A DNA stretch of 64,000 bases, from NCBI RefSeq assembly GCF_000384815.1, contig NZ_ARQF01000018.1, forward strand, positions 1 to 64,000, given 5' to 3'. The first letter of the stretch is position 1; every line of letters starts with the position of its first letter. The position numbers and the translations under genes were made by a program. Positions 43,596 to 52,854 of this stretch are shown in pieces. A model generated the notes under the pieces. That model worked only from the letters and a program-made list of their open reading frames with translations. It was not told where the DNA came from and did not search any database. This DNA comes from Halodesulfovibrio aestuarii DSM 17919 = ATCC 29578. GTDB lineage: Bacteria > Desulfobacterota > Desulfovibrionia > Desulfovibrionales > Desulfovibrionaceae.

Positions 43596-44252
43596 ATGAT
43601 CCTTTCACCTTCGTTATTGTCTTCTGACTTCGGCAGACTTGCTGAGGAATTACAGGCACTCGAACAGGCAGGACTGAAGTGGGTACACTGGGATGTCATG
43701 GACGGCATGTTTGTACCTAATATTACTCTTGGAGCACCTATTATTAAACGTCTCCGTAAAGAGAGTAACCTCTTTTTTGACGTTCATATGATGGTTCAGC
43801 AGCCGGAGCGCTACGTTGAAGACTTTGTGGATGCCGGTGCAGATATGGTTGTTATTCATGCAGAAGCAACCAATCACCTTGAACGCACAATTGCTGAAAT
43901 TAAGCGAAAAGGTGCGCAGGCGGGCGTGGCTCTTAACCCGCATACTCCTCTCTCTGTTCTTGATTATGTTCTCGATGAACTGGACATGGTGCTCATTATG
44001 AGTGTTAACCCGGGATTCGGTGGACAAAAATTTATTCCGTTCAGCATGCGTAAAATTGCAGAGCTTTCGGATATGATTAAGAAGCGCGGCCTTTCAACCC
44101 TTATTCAGGTTGATGGCGGGGTGGATCCTGATAACACTTCTGAATTGATACGTAATGGCGCAGACGTGCTTGTATCCGGTTCTGCATTTTTTGGTTTTCC
44201 GCCGTACGCAGATCGCTTGAAGATGTTTGAAGAGATAGCTCGTAACGCATAA
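43596..44252 (+). CDS. rpe: Ribulose-phosphate 3-epimerase
   Basis: 218 residues, TIM barrel. SPSLLSSDFGRL, HWDVMDGMFVPNITLG and DVHMMV carry metal-binding His/Asp; NPGFGGQKFIP and DGGV bind phosphate. Interconverts ribulose-5-P and xylulose-5-P. ATG 43596 with AGAGAAG upstream; a 24-residue upstream frame is not homologous. Followed by tkt in the same pathway. Confidence 0.95.
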   Translation: MILSPSLLSSDFGRLAEELQALEQAGLKWVHWDVMDGMFVPNITLGAPIIKRLRKESNLFFDVHMMVQQPERYVEDFVDAGADMVVIHAEATNHLERTIAEIKRKGAQAGVALNPHTPLSVLDYVLDELDMVLIMSVNPGFGGQKFIPFSMRKIAELSDMIKKRGLSTLIQVDGGVDPDNTSELIRNGADVLVSGSAFFGFPPYADRLKMFEEIARNA

Positions 44253-44366
44253 CGGTCTTTTTGAGAGACGTTATCAACGGTTGTCATGGCGGCGATTAAT
44301 GTCTATCGACAGCCACAGCAACCAGCTGGAAAAAATTTTATCGCATCATTCTTTTAGGAGGAAACG

Positions 44367-46364
44367 ATGCCTTCTCGTAAAGACCTCGCCAATGCAGTCC
44401 GCGCTCTGAGCATGGACGCTGTGCAGCAAGCAAACTCAGGCCACCCAGGCGCGCCAATGGGTATGGCTGATATTGCTGAAGTTCTCTGGAACGATTTTCT
44501 TAAGCATAACCCAAGCAACCCTGCATGGGCTAACCGTGACCGTTTTGTACTGTCTAACGGTCATGCTTCCATGCTTATTTACTCTTTACTGCATCTCTCC
44601 GGTTACGACCTGAGCCTCGAAGAGATCAAAAATTTCCGTCAGATGGGTTCAAAAACTCCGGGTCATCCAGAATATGGCATGACTCCGGGTGTTGAACTTA
44701 CTACTGGCCCTCTTGGTCAGGGTATCGCTACCGCAGTGGGTATGGCAGTTGCTGAAAAAGCACTCGCTAAGCACTTCAACCGTGACGGCTTTGACGTTGT
44801 AGATCACTACACCTACGTTTTCATGGGTGATGGTTGTTTAATGGAAGGTGTCTCTCACGAAGCATGTTCTTTTGCCGGTACTCTTGGTCTCGGTAAATTG
44901 ATCGCATTCTGGGATGATAACGGTATCTCCATTGACGGTAAAGTTGACCACTGGTTCGACGAAGACACCGCTGCACGCTACGAAGCATACGGCTGGCATG
45001 TCGTTCGCAACGTAGATGGGCATAACCCTGAAGCAATCAAAAAAGCTGTTGAAGAAGCAAAAGCAGAAACTGCTAAACCTTCTCTCATCTGCTGTCGCAC
45101 AATCATTGGTTTCGGTGCTCCGCACAAGCAGGGTACTGCTGCAACCCACGGTGCTCCTCTTGGCGATGATGAGATCGCAGCTACCCGTAAAGAAATCGGT
45201 TGGGCTCATCCTGCTTTTGAAATCCCAACTGAGGTTGCTGATGCATGGAACGCTCGTGAGCGTGGTGCAGAAGCTGAAAAAGAATGGGACGGCATGTTTG
45301 CAAGCTACCAGGTTGCACATCCTGAACTTTCTAAAGAATTTATCCGCCGCATGGCTGGTGATCTCCCAGAATCTTTCGAAGATCTTGCACAGAAAGCAAT
45401 TGATGCAGCAAACGCTGCCGCTAAATCTGCTGCAACCCGTAAAGATTCTCCGGTTGCGCTTAACGCTTTCGGCCCTGCCATGCCTGAACTCCTTGGTGGA
45501 TCTGCAGACCTCACCGGTTCTGTAGGTACTAAGTGGGATCAGTATGAGCTTCTCTGCAAAGAGAACTGGGATGGAAACTACATGTCTTACGGCGTTCGTG
45601 AGTTCGGCATGGGTGCTATGATGAACGGTATGGCACTGCATGGCGGTATCATTCCTTACGCTGGTACCTTCCTCGTATTCTCCGACTACGCTAAGAACGC
45701 AATTCGCCTTTCCGCTCTCATGGGCATCCGTACTCTCTGGGTACTTACCCACGACTCCATCGGTCTTGGCGAAGACGGCCCTACCCATCAGCCTGTTGAA
45801 CATCTTGCTGGTCTGCGTTTGATCCCTAACTGTCATGTATGGCGTCCTTGCGATACTGTTGAATCCATCGAAGCGTGGAAGTCCGGTATCGAAACCAAGA
45901 ATGCTCCTTCCTGCTTCTCCATGTCCCGTCAGACTCTGCCGTTTATGGAACGCACTGAAGAAGCTCTCGCTAATGTTAAACGTGGTGGTTACGTACTTCG
46001 TGACTGTGAAGGTACTCCTGAGTGTATCCTTATCGCTTCCGGTTCTGAAGTTGGTCTCGCTGTAGAAGCATATGATCGCCTTACTACTGTAGGTCGTAAG
46101 GTTCGTGTTGTTTCTATGCCTTGTACTAATATCTTTGATGCTCAGGATGCAGAATACAAAGAAAGCGTATTGCCTTCTTCCGTTACTGCCCGCGTTGCAG
46201 TCGAAGCAGCGGCAGCTGATTTCTGGTATAAATATGTAGGTCTTGCAGGTCGTGTAATCGGCATGACTACCTTCGGTGAATCTGCACCGGCTGGTGAACT
46301 CTTCAAGCACTTCGGTTTTACCGTTGAGCATGTTGTAGAAGCTGCTGAAGAAACTATGCGTTAA
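44367..46364 (+). CDS. tkt: Transketolase
   Basis: 665 residues, ThDP-dependent. [31 protein letters not shown] (ThDP-binding GDG motif), HGAPLG, and the pyrimidine-domain [30 protein letters not shown]. Transfers two-carbon units in the non-oxidative pentose phosphate pathway. AGGAGG precedes the ATG. Ends before three terminators in a row. A long frame on the opposite strand is only a codon shadow. Confidence 0.96.
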   Translation: MPSRKDLANAVRALSMDAVQQANSGHPGAPMGMADIAEVLWNDFLKHNPSNPAWANRDRFVLSNGHASMLIYSLLHLSGYDLSLEEIKNFRQMGSKTPGHPEYGMTPGVELTTGPLGQGIATAVGMAVAEKALAKHFNRDGFDVVDHYTYVFMGDGCLMEGVSHEACSFAGTLGLGKLIAFWDDNGISIDGKVDHWFDEDTAARYEAYGWHVVRNVDGHNPEAIKKAVEEAKAETAKPSLICCRTIIGFGAPHKQGTAATHGAPLGDDEIAATRKEIGWAHPAFEIPTEVADAWNARERGAEAEKEWDGMFASYQVAHPELSKEFIRRMAGDLPESFEDLAQKAIDAANAAAKSAATRKDSPVALNAFGPAMPELLGGSADLTGSVGTKWDQYELLCKENWDGNYMSYGVREFGMGAMMNGMALHGGIIPYAGTFLVFSDYAKNAIRLSALMGIRTLWVLTHDSIGLGEDGPTHQPVEHLAGLRLIPNCHVWRPCDTVESIEAWKSGIETKNAPSCFSMSRQTLPFMERTEEALANVKRGGYVLRDCEGTPECILIASGSEVGLAVEAYDRLTTVGRKVRVVSMPCTNIFDAQDAEYKESVLPSSVTARVAVEAAAADFWYKYVGLAGRVIGMTTFGESAPAGELFKHFGFTVEHVVEAAEETMR

Positions 46365-46480
46365 GATTAGGCTCTAATCTGCTTTATTAGGCTGACAATT
46401 TTGTATTGCAGTATAAAAAAGTTACGGCTTAATGATGATGGAGTGTAATGCTTCATAACTAAAGCCCTCTTATAGAATTA

Positions 46481-46518
46481 AACCCCAAGCACATGTTACG
46501 TGTTTGGGGTTTTTTTTT
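46481..46518 (+). terminator. tkt terminator 1
   Basis: AACCCCAAGCACA pairs with TGTGTTTGGGGTT-type arm (AACCCCAA/TTGGGGTT core), followed by nine T. Confidence 0.8.
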
Positions 46519-46564
46519 GATATGGCAATTTAGAGTTATTGGAGATGGTGAAGATAACAAAGAG

Positions 46565-46598
46565 GCCCCCTGTACGGTTGTACAGGGGGCTTTTATTT
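46565..46598 (+). terminator. tkt terminator 2
   Basis: GCCCCCTGTAC/GTACAGGGGGC perfect stem, loop GGTT, then TTTTATTTT. Confidence 0.85.
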
Positions 46599-46789
46599 TG
46601 TGAAAAGTTTTTAGCTCTATCCCCCAAAAATGTTTCAGGTATGAAGGTTAAATAAAAGCAGCTATATAGAAGCTTTTATATTTTTATGTGGCTTCATAAG
46701 CCGCATGAAGAGAGGACACAACATAGTTAAATTTGGCGGTTATATTAGTCAGTAATGCGGTGTAAATTCTATTTCAACGGAGAAATGTA

Positions 46790-47143
46790 ATGGATGAGCA
46801 AAAAAAAATTGTTGAAAGAATTGCAAGCATTGTTTTGGCAGCATCAAACAATGAACTTTCAGTAATGCAGACAGCATCTATATTGCAGAAGATGAATATT
46901 AGTCGAAGTTACAGTTCTAATTTGCTCAAAAAATATACAGAGTTCTCTATTTTTAAATTTATTGAACAAGAAAAAATGTACAGATTACGTTTGAAAATAT
47001 CTCAAGATCGGAAATATACAATTGAAAATGCATGTATAGAATTTGGGATATGCAAACAAGATCATGTAATAGAGAAATTTAAAAAAAAATATATCGTTAC
47101 ACCAGGTAGCTATAAGAAAATACATCATAAAGAAGTAACCTAA
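46790..47143 (+). CDS. Stand-alone AraC-type double-HTH protein
   Basis: 117 residues, essentially just the AraC/XylS DNA-binding domain: first HTH SVMQTASILQKMNISRSYSSNLLKKY, linking helix with FKFIEQEKMYRLRLKI, second HTH YTIENACIEFGICKQDHVIEKFKKKY, then the family ending VTPGSYKK. No ligand domain. The gene is very AT-rich and uses AAA/ATA codons freely, unlike flanking genes, suggesting recent transfer. It lies 40 bases before the RhiA-like gene. It probably regulates its neighbours; inference. Confidence 0.72.
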   Translation: MDEQKKIVERIASIVLAASNNELSVMQTASILQKMNISRSYSSNLLKKYTEFSIFKFIEQEKMYRLRLKISQDRKYTIENACIEFGICKQDHVIEKFKKKYIVTPGSYKKIHHKEVT

Positions 47144-47183
47144 TAATAGGTTTTTCATAACACTATAACCGTAGGAGATTGTT

Positions 47184-47807
47184 ATGCAGTACAATGTAGT
47201 TTTCAAGAACAATTCAAAAAACAACATGAATTTTTGTTTGTTTCAAAAAAACCCGGACTTAGAAAAGTATGAAGCCCTTTCGCTTGCATGGCTGGTAAAA
47301 AGCTGCGCTCCTGATGCAAATCTCGAAATGAAATGGGAAGTTGACTACGGATGCTCATGGAGCCGTGATGGCGCTCTTGGTGATGTAGCAAAATACCGCA
47401 CATGGCAGACTAAAACTATCGATCCTTCAAACAGTAATGTCGTGACTCTTTCATACAACCATAAAGTGAATGACTTCTATTTTGGTCCTCTGCGACCTTC
47501 CTCTGAAAGTGGAAAAGGTACGCTTCACATTGTTCAGGATGGTAGTGTGCCTGCTGGACTGGCAACTGTTGGGGTAAGTATGGCAGGGATTCCTGCAATT
47601 GCTTTAAAAGCACAGCCTAACTTTACCTACAAGTTCACTCCACATCCAAAATACTGGGCTGTCTTCGGTGATTTTACTCCGGGTGATGTCATTGATCTGG
47701 AAGAACTGACGAATGTGTGTGAAATCGAATTCAAAGCAGGCGAAAGCAGCATGTATGTCGAATTAAACAGCGATAATACTTGGAGCGAACCAAAACCGCT
47801 TGGCTAA
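47184..47807 (+). CDS. RhiA-like protein
   Basis: 207 residues. VVFKNNSKNNMNFCLFQ at the N-terminus, LSLAWLVKSCAPDANLEMKWEVDYGCSWS, then GVSMAGIPAIALKAQPN, FTPHPKYWAVFGDFTPGDVID and a final NSDNTWSEP resemble the RhiA family (quorum-sensing-controlled rhizosphere protein of Rhizobium) as I remember it. Beta-rich, no signal peptide. The function of RhiA is not known. RBS AGGAGA. It lies between the AraC-like and the caspase-like genes; a hairpin follows. Confidence 0.6.
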   Translation: MQYNVVFKNNSKNNMNFCLFQKNPDLEKYEALSLAWLVKSCAPDANLEMKWEVDYGCSWSRDGALGDVAKYRTWQTKTIDPSNSNVVTLSYNHKVNDFYFGPLRPSSESGKGTLHIVQDGSVPAGLATVGVSMAGIPAIALKAQPNFTYKFTPHPKYWAVFGDFTPGDVIDLEELTNVCEIEFKAGESSMYVELNSDNTWSEPKPLG

Positions 47808-47825
47808 TATTCCCCACCCCATAAT

Positions 47826-47866
47826 AGAAGCTCAGAGTGACTTTATTGTTGCTCTGGGCTTCTTCA
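47826..47866 (+). terminator. Hairpin after the RhiA-like gene
   Basis: GAAGCTCAGAG pairs with CTCTGGGCTTC (one G-T), then TTC; a weak terminator before the caspase-like gene. Confidence 0.45.
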
Positions 47867-47893
47867 TACAACGTATAGAATTATGGAGCGAAC

Positions 47894-48523
47894 ATGTATA
47901 ATTACTTTGTGTATGTTGTTGACTCGCAGTCACCGATGGATTTGTGCAATGGTCGTAGTATTGCAACTGGGTTGCGCGATGCACTAACCTCAATTCGTAT
48001 TCCATGTGAATATTTTTTGGCATTAAATAAGGAAATGTTCACGTATGCGCTAGGTCAGGCATTGGAAGAACTGGTGCTGAGAAAGAAATTGCAGGGAGGT
48101 GTAAATCCATACCCGATAATTCATTTGAGTATGCATGGAAACAAAACAGGTATCGGGTTAACAAGTGGTGAATATGTCTCCTGGAGTGAATTGCAAAAGC
48201 TTCTTGAGCCATTTAAGAAACTTCTTGGGGAAGCCCCCGTTCTTTGTATGGGCTCTTGCGAAGGGATGCACGCAGCAGATTGGGGTGGATTGTCTGCCAA
48301 TTCTTACAAGTGCATTATTGGCAATGCTGAGAAAGTGCTTCAGTCTGATCTAACGACAGGGTATTTGGCCTTTTATAACGGTGTCTTTTATCATACGACG
48401 GATGCTGAAAAGCTTATAAGTGTGATGCGGCAAGCATCGTTTGATCAGAATTTCTATTACCAGAAAGGTGCTGGCACTAATGTGGTGCAGTTCAAGAGTG
48501 CCATGGCCACTGACCGCCAATAA
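47894..48523 (+). CDS. Short caspase-fold (clan CD / CHAT-like) protein, putative peptidase
   Basis: 209 residues, a stand-alone domain. PIIHLSMHGNKTGIGL puts a candidate catalytic His at residue 81 after a hydrophobic strand, and APVLCMGSCEGMHA puts Cys122 after the next strand. This strand-His-Gly ... strand-x-Cys pattern defines caspase/CHAT folds. The N-terminus (YFVYVVDSQSP) fits the first strand, with an (S/T)GLRDAL helix after it. No pro-domain, signal or repeats. GGAG precedes the ATG. Enzymatic activity and role (stress, defence or signalling) are inference. Confidence 0.62.
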   Translation: MYNYFVYVVDSQSPMDLCNGRSIATGLRDALTSIRIPCEYFLALNKEMFTYALGQALEELVLRKKLQGGVNPYPIIHLSMHGNKTGIGLTSGEYVSWSELQKLLEPFKKLLGEAPVLCMGSCEGMHAADWGGLSANSYKCIIGNAEKVLQSDLTTGYLAFYNGVFYHTTDAEKLISVMRQASFDQNFYYQKGAGTNVVQFKSAMATDRQ

Positions 48524-48554
48524 ATCTTGTCTGGTTAGAAAAAAATATTCATGA

Positions 48555-48596
48555 ACGGTGCGGTGCTCTTGTTTAGAGTGCCGTACCTTTTTCTGT
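48555..48596 (+). terminator. Terminator after the caspase-like gene
   Basis: GGTGCGGTGCTCTT pairs imperfectly with AGAGTGCCGTACC, followed by TTTTTC. Confidence 0.65.
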
Positions 48597-48747
48597 GAAA
48601 TGAACTCTCTCTAGTGACATTCAAATATCAAACAGGTATGTTTACAATTGGTACTGCACGTGACTTTGTGATCAGGTGTATGTTATTTCAGTACCAGTCC
48701 ATAATTATCTAAATTTCAAATCAGTTACCGATCATAACTGGAGCATC

Positions 48748-51177
48748 ATGAGCAAGATCCGGCCTCTTCCTGCCAAAAAACTACGCGCTAAACTTGCGCT
48801 TTCTCATATTCCATACAAAAGCAGCAACGATATTAAGCTAGATGTGAGCTTTGTTCATGCACCACAACCTCGTGCGATGCAGGCACTTGAACTTGCTTTG
48901 CATATTAAAGATAACGGCTACAACATCTTTTTGGCAGGTTGTGCCAACCTTGGCCGTAACTACATGTTACAAGAATTCTTGCGTGAAAAGGCGCAGGCGT
49001 TGCCTGTTCCGCCAGATATGCTGTACGTGAATAATTTTGACGATCCCGATGCACCGATTCTGCTTACTGTACCAGCGGGTAAAGGGCGTGCTCTTAAGCA
49101 GGATTTTTCTCAGGCCATCGCAAATGTGCGAAAGGAACTTCCTAAGCGTTTTGAAAGTGACAGCTATCTGAAAAAACGTACCATCATCATGGAGCAGTTT
49201 GCAGACGAGCGGGATGCTTTGTTTAAAGAGATGGATTCTATTGCTGGAAAAGAAGGATTCCATATGGATCTGGATGAGCAGGGCAGCATCACACTGTACC
49301 CGCTTATCGATGGAAAGCGTCTTTCAGAAGAAGAGTTCGAACGTATTGACGAAGCATTGAAAAAAAGCCTTAAAAATAAGGGTGATAAGCTGTTGCAGGC
49401 TTTGAACACCTTGCTGCGCAATATGAATAATGCAGAGCAGGCGCTTCGTACTAAAGAGCAAAATTTAGATAAAGAACTGACCACTGAAGTTCTTGAAGAG
49501 TTGCTGCAGCCGGTAATTAAAGAATATGAAGAGTGTTGTCATAGTGAGACTCTTACTGGGTTTTTCAATGCTGCCAAGGAAGATATTTTAGAGCATGTGG
49601 AGGCGTTGCTGCCGAAAGAACCTTCCAATGCTCCTCTTTCTTTGCCGGAGGCTCTGCAGCAACAGCATCCGGAAGATGCTACTGCCCCATATGAGATTAA
49701 CGTCTTTGTCGACCATTCAGAAACAAAGGGTGCACCGATTATTCTTGATGATCACCCTACAGTGACAAACCTTCTTGGTTGTATTGAGCGTGAAGCTGAA
49801 ATGGGTGCGTTGATTACAGACTTTTCTCTTATTAAATCCGGTTCATTGCATCAGGCAAATGGCGGGTTCCTGCTGTTGCATATAGAAGATATTCTTTCTC
49901 AGAGTGGTTCATGGGAAGGACTTATGCGCGCGTTGCGTTCCGGCATGGTTCGTATTGAAGATACAGAAGAAGGGCAGGAAGCAACCAAAACAAAAGGTAT
50001 AGAACCTGAACCGCTTTTGCTTGATCTTAAAGTTATCTTGATAGGCGCTGAAGAAATTTATGAACAGTTGCTGGAATCTGATGATCGTTTCCCAAAACTG
50101 TTTAAGATCAAAGCCCATCTCAATGATGCAATGCTGCGAGACAAAGAAGGCTATGCAGTTTACCTGCATCGTATGGCAGGCATTATTGATGATGGTGACT
50201 TATTGCCGTTCACTAAAGAGGCCATGGCAGAAGTTATCGACTACGGTTCACGCATTGTTGAAGATCAGACCCGTCTTTCTCTTAAGTTTCCCTTGATTAG
50301 GGAGATTATGATTGAAGCATCTGCGCTGGCATCCATGGATAAGAAAAAAGCCGTGGATGGGGCTGTTGTTCACAAGACACTCGTTACACGTCATTACCGG
50401 AATAATCTGTACGAAGAATTATTCTTTGAAGAATATGATCGTGACTTGATTAAAGTTACCACTCATGGCGAAAAGATTGGCCGTGTTAACGGACTTTCCG
50501 TGTCCATGTATGGTGATTTTGAGTTTGGTTTACCGCATCAGATAGCGTCTACAGTTGGCGTAGGACACGGCGGGGTTATTGACCTCGAACGCGAAGCAGA
50601 GCTGAGTGGGCCTATTCATACTAAAGCGATGATGATCTTGAAGAGTTACCTCATTGGTATGTTTGCACACAATAAGCCGCTGGTGTTGACCGGCTCGTTA
50701 TATTTTGAGCAGGGATATGCCGGTGTTGAAGGTGACTCTGCCTCCGGTGCCGAACTTGCTGCGTTGCTTTCCGCACTTGCAGAGGTCCCATTGTCCCAAT
50801 CGCTTGCTTTCACCGGTGCCGTTTCTCAAAGTGGTGAGATCCTCGCTGTGGGCGGTGTTACCCGCAAGATTGAGGGGTACTTCGATATTTGTTCACGTCG
50901 TGGCCTTACGGGGCTACAGGGCGTTATTATGCCTAAAGACAATGTGGATCAGCTCATGCTGAAACGCGAGATTGCTGACAAGGTGGAAGAGGGACTCTTC
51001 AGCATTTATCCAGTGACGTACATTGAAGAGGCTCTGGAACTGCTTACTGGTATGAAATGTGGTTCCAGACGCAAAGACGGTTCTTTCACCAAGGATTCTC
51101 TCTTTGATCGTGTCGACAGACGTCTTAAGGAGCTTGGCCGTCTGGCTACCCATGCCTACAAACAGAATAAAAAGTAG
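48748..51177 (+). CDS. Lon-like protease with degenerate Walker A (AAA_32/S16 family)
   Basis: 809 residues from ATG 48748 (GGAG upstream; a further upstream frame lacks homology). N-terminal region with YVNNFDDPDAPILLTVPAGKGRALKQD typical of the AAA_32 Lon-related family, a long coiled-coil insert (about 150-330), the AAA core (ANGGFLLLHIEDIL as Walker-B-like), and C-terminal Lon protease domain with the Ser664-Lys707 dyad (GDSASGA, TRKIEG), 43 apart as in E. coli Lon. The P-loop position reads GCANLGRNYM, lacking the GK[S/T], so ATP use is doubtful. Cytoplasmic protein quality control is likely. Confidence 0.88.
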   Translation: MSKIRPLPAKKLRAKLALSHIPYKSSNDIKLDVSFVHAPQPRAMQALELALHIKDNGYNIFLAGCANLGRNYMLQEFLREKAQALPVPPDMLYVNNFDDPDAPILLTVPAGKGRALKQDFSQAIANVRKELPKRFESDSYLKKRTIIMEQFADERDALFKEMDSIAGKEGFHMDLDEQGSITLYPLIDGKRLSEEEFERIDEALKKSLKNKGDKLLQALNTLLRNMNNAEQALRTKEQNLDKELTTEVLEELLQPVIKEYEECCHSETLTGFFNAAKEDILEHVEALLPKEPSNAPLSLPEALQQQHPEDATAPYEINVFVDHSETKGAPIILDDHPTVTNLLGCIEREAEMGALITDFSLIKSGSLHQANGGFLLLHIEDILSQSGSWEGLMRALRSGMVRIEDTEEGQEATKTKGIEPEPLLLDLKVILIGAEEIYEQLLESDDRFPKLFKIKAHLNDAMLRDKEGYAVYLHRMAGIIDDGDLLPFTKEAMAEVIDYGSRIVEDQTRLSLKFPLIREIMIEASALASMDKKKAVDGAVVHKTLVTRHYRNNLYEELFFEEYDRDLIKVTTHGEKIGRVNGLSVSMYGDFEFGLPHQIASTVGVGHGGVIDLEREAELSGPIHTKAMMILKSYLIGMFAHNKPLVLTGSLYFEQGYAGVEGDSASGAELAALLSALAEVPLSQSLAFTGAVSQSGEILAVGGVTRKIEGYFDICSRRGLTGLQGVIMPKDNVDQLMLKREIADKVEEGLFSIYPVTYIEEALELLTGMKCGSRRKDGSFTKDSLFDRVDRRLKELGRLATHAYKQNKK

Positions 51178-51258
51178 TCTGTGCTATTGTAAGGCACGGC
51201 TTGCGGGCGTTGTGCCGTGTATGTACTATAGCTATACATGTATTGTTTCTGAGGATGT

Positions 51259-51987
51259 ATGGATTCATTTTCTGTAAGTGTAGTTATACCAGTGTGGCAT
51301 GAAGCCGCCGGTATTAATGAACGCATCGCGCATGTATTTCAGCGCGCGGCAGAAGCAGACGTTCCTCCTGCTGTGGAAGTTATCGTTGCGGATGGAGATC
51401 CGGAAGCAACAACGCTTGCAGCTATTAAGCATGTTGGAGTCATTTCTGTGAAATCTCCTCAGGGGCGTGCTGTGCAGATGAACGCCGGTGCAGCACGGGC
51501 TACAGGTGATGTTTTGTTGTTTTTGCATGCAGATACGGTACTTCCTGTCCGTGCTTTTGATTTGATCCGTAACGTATTTGAAAAGAGCACTCCTGCAAAA
51601 TCTAGTGCAAAGGCGGGGGCTTTTACCCTCTCTATTGCCAGCGATAGCAGGTTCTTATATCTTGTAAGTATGCTGGCCAATTGGCGTAACAGGCTAACCC
51701 GTACTCCGTACGGGGATCAGGCACAGTTTTTTGTTCGAACATATTTTGAAGAGCTTTCAGGATATGCTCCCATTCCACTTATGGAAGATGTGGATATAAT
51801 GCGCAGGATTCGTGGACGTAACGAACCTGTCGTAATTATCAATTCCCCGGTTTCTACGTCTGCCCGCAGATGGGAAACGGAAGGCATATATAAATGTACG
51901 TTACGCAACGTGCTGTTGCGTTTATTATACGGGGCAGGCGTTTCTGCTCAAACACTTTCGAATTGGTATCGCGCCATGAAGGGGTAG
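51259..51987 (+). CDS. Family 2 glycosyltransferase (TIGR04283-like)
   Basis: 242 residues, GT-A fold. SVVIPVWHEAAGI start, EVIVADGDPEA, GRAVQMNAGAARATGDVLLFLHADTVLP (DxD-like HAD) and YGDQAQFFVR, PLMEDVDIMRR are characteristic of the TIGR04283 group. It is followed after 5 bases by a DUF2064/TIGR04282 gene, the usual partner. These pairs often accompany radical-SAM or arsenosugar genes, which are not present here. The sugar and acceptor are unknown. ATG after GAGG. Confidence 0.85.
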   Translation: MDSFSVSVVIPVWHEAAGINERIAHVFQRAAEADVPPAVEVIVADGDPEATTLAAIKHVGVISVKSPQGRAVQMNAGAARATGDVLLFLHADTVLPVRAFDLIRNVFEKSTPAKSSAKAGAFTLSIASDSRFLYLVSMLANWRNRLTRTPYGDQAQFFVRTYFEELSGYAPIPLMEDVDIMRRIRGRNEPVVIINSPVSTSARRWETEGIYKCTLRNVLLRLLYGAGVSAQTLSNWYRAMKG

Positions 51988-51992
51988 CTTTA

Positions 51993-52721
51993 ATGACCGA
52001 CACATGTATTCTTTTTTTCATTAAATATCCGGAGCACGGCAATGTTAAAACACGACTTGCCAAAGTTGTTGGCGAAGATGTTGCTACCTCATTGTACCGT
52101 AACTTTGTACAGGACATGCTCAAAGGATTTGAGACGGTAGATTCGCAACTTCGTATTTGCTACGCTCCATACGGAACAAACGGCTCGGGAAAGAACTTTA
52201 AAAGCTGGCTTGGATCTCAGTACGAATATCGCGAACAGAAAGGGGATGACATTGGTGCGCGTATGAAGCATGCCATGCAGTCCGCTTTTGACGAAGGGTT
52301 CCGGCGTGTGATTATCATCGGTAGTGATATACCTGATTTCCCACCGGAACTGATCACGAAAGCGTTTTTAGATCTTGATATGCAAGATGCAGCTGTAGGT
52401 CCTTCATACGACGGTGGGTACTACCTGATCGGTTTCAGAAAGGACACTTTTATTCCTGAAGTGTTCGACGAAATACCTTGGTCAACACGCGATGTGTATC
52501 GTGCAACCCTTTCCAAAATGCAGAATGCCGGTCTTGAACTTATTCGTCTGCCGGACTGGAATGATGTTGATACAATCTGGGATTTGAACTTGTTGTTCAG
52601 AACCAACCGTAACAGTTCCTTCCGTAAGTCCTCCACATTCGCAATTTTACGTGAGCATTCAGACCTGATCCGTCAATTTGACGTTGACTTGCCAACACAC
52701 TGTCGGTTTGACGAAGAGTAG
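51993..52721 (+). CDS. DUF2064 / TIGR04282-type nucleotidyltransferase-like protein
   Basis: 242 residues. CILFFIKYPEHGNVKTRLAKVVGEDVA, DIGARMKHAMQSAFDEG, VIIIGSDIPDFPPELI and VGPSYDGGYYLIGFR are the family blocks, a GT-A/CofC-like fold. It probably activates or transfers the sugar used with the preceding glycosyltransferase. ATG 51993 lies 5 bases past the previous stop with AAGGGG upstream; an overlapping 33-residue extension is not homologous. A strong terminator follows. Confidence 0.85.
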   Translation: MTDTCILFFIKYPEHGNVKTRLAKVVGEDVATSLYRNFVQDMLKGFETVDSQLRICYAPYGTNGSGKNFKSWLGSQYEYREQKGDDIGARMKHAMQSAFDEGFRRVIIIGSDIPDFPPELITKAFLDLDMQDAAVGPSYDGGYYLIGFRKDTFIPEVFDEIPWSTRDVYRATLSKMQNAGLELIRLPDWNDVDTIWDLNLLFRTNRNSSFRKSSTFAILREHSDLIRQFDVDLPTHCRFDEE

Positions 52722-52742
52722 AGTGTTTTAGACTAAAAATGG

Positions 52743-52780
52743 AAATAGCCTATGTCAGTTATGACATAGGCTATTTTTTT
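52743..52780. terminator. Terminator after the DUF2064 gene
   Basis: AAATAGCCTATGTCA/TGACATAGGCTATTT perfect 15-base stem, loop GTTA, seven T. Confidence 0.88.
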
Positions 52781-52854
52781 GCCGTTAGGCGTCTTGCGGT
52801 GCAGACAAAGTGGGGAAGGAACTTTGGCAGGACACTCACGATAAGGCAAAGAGA

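Larger units (their letters stand above)
46365..46789. other. Intergenic region with stacked terminators
   Basis: 425 bases. It holds terminators at 46481-46518 and 46565-46598 and a further hairpin ATAAAAGC/GCTTTTAT at 46652-46679. Composition becomes AT-rich toward 46.7 kb, at the border of the accessory insert. No gene seen. Confidence 0.55.

Noticed and set aside
44838-46331. 497-codon open frame on the minus strand
   Set aside because: Exact antisense of transketolase; long because of the codon bias of tkt. No ribosome site or family resemblance.
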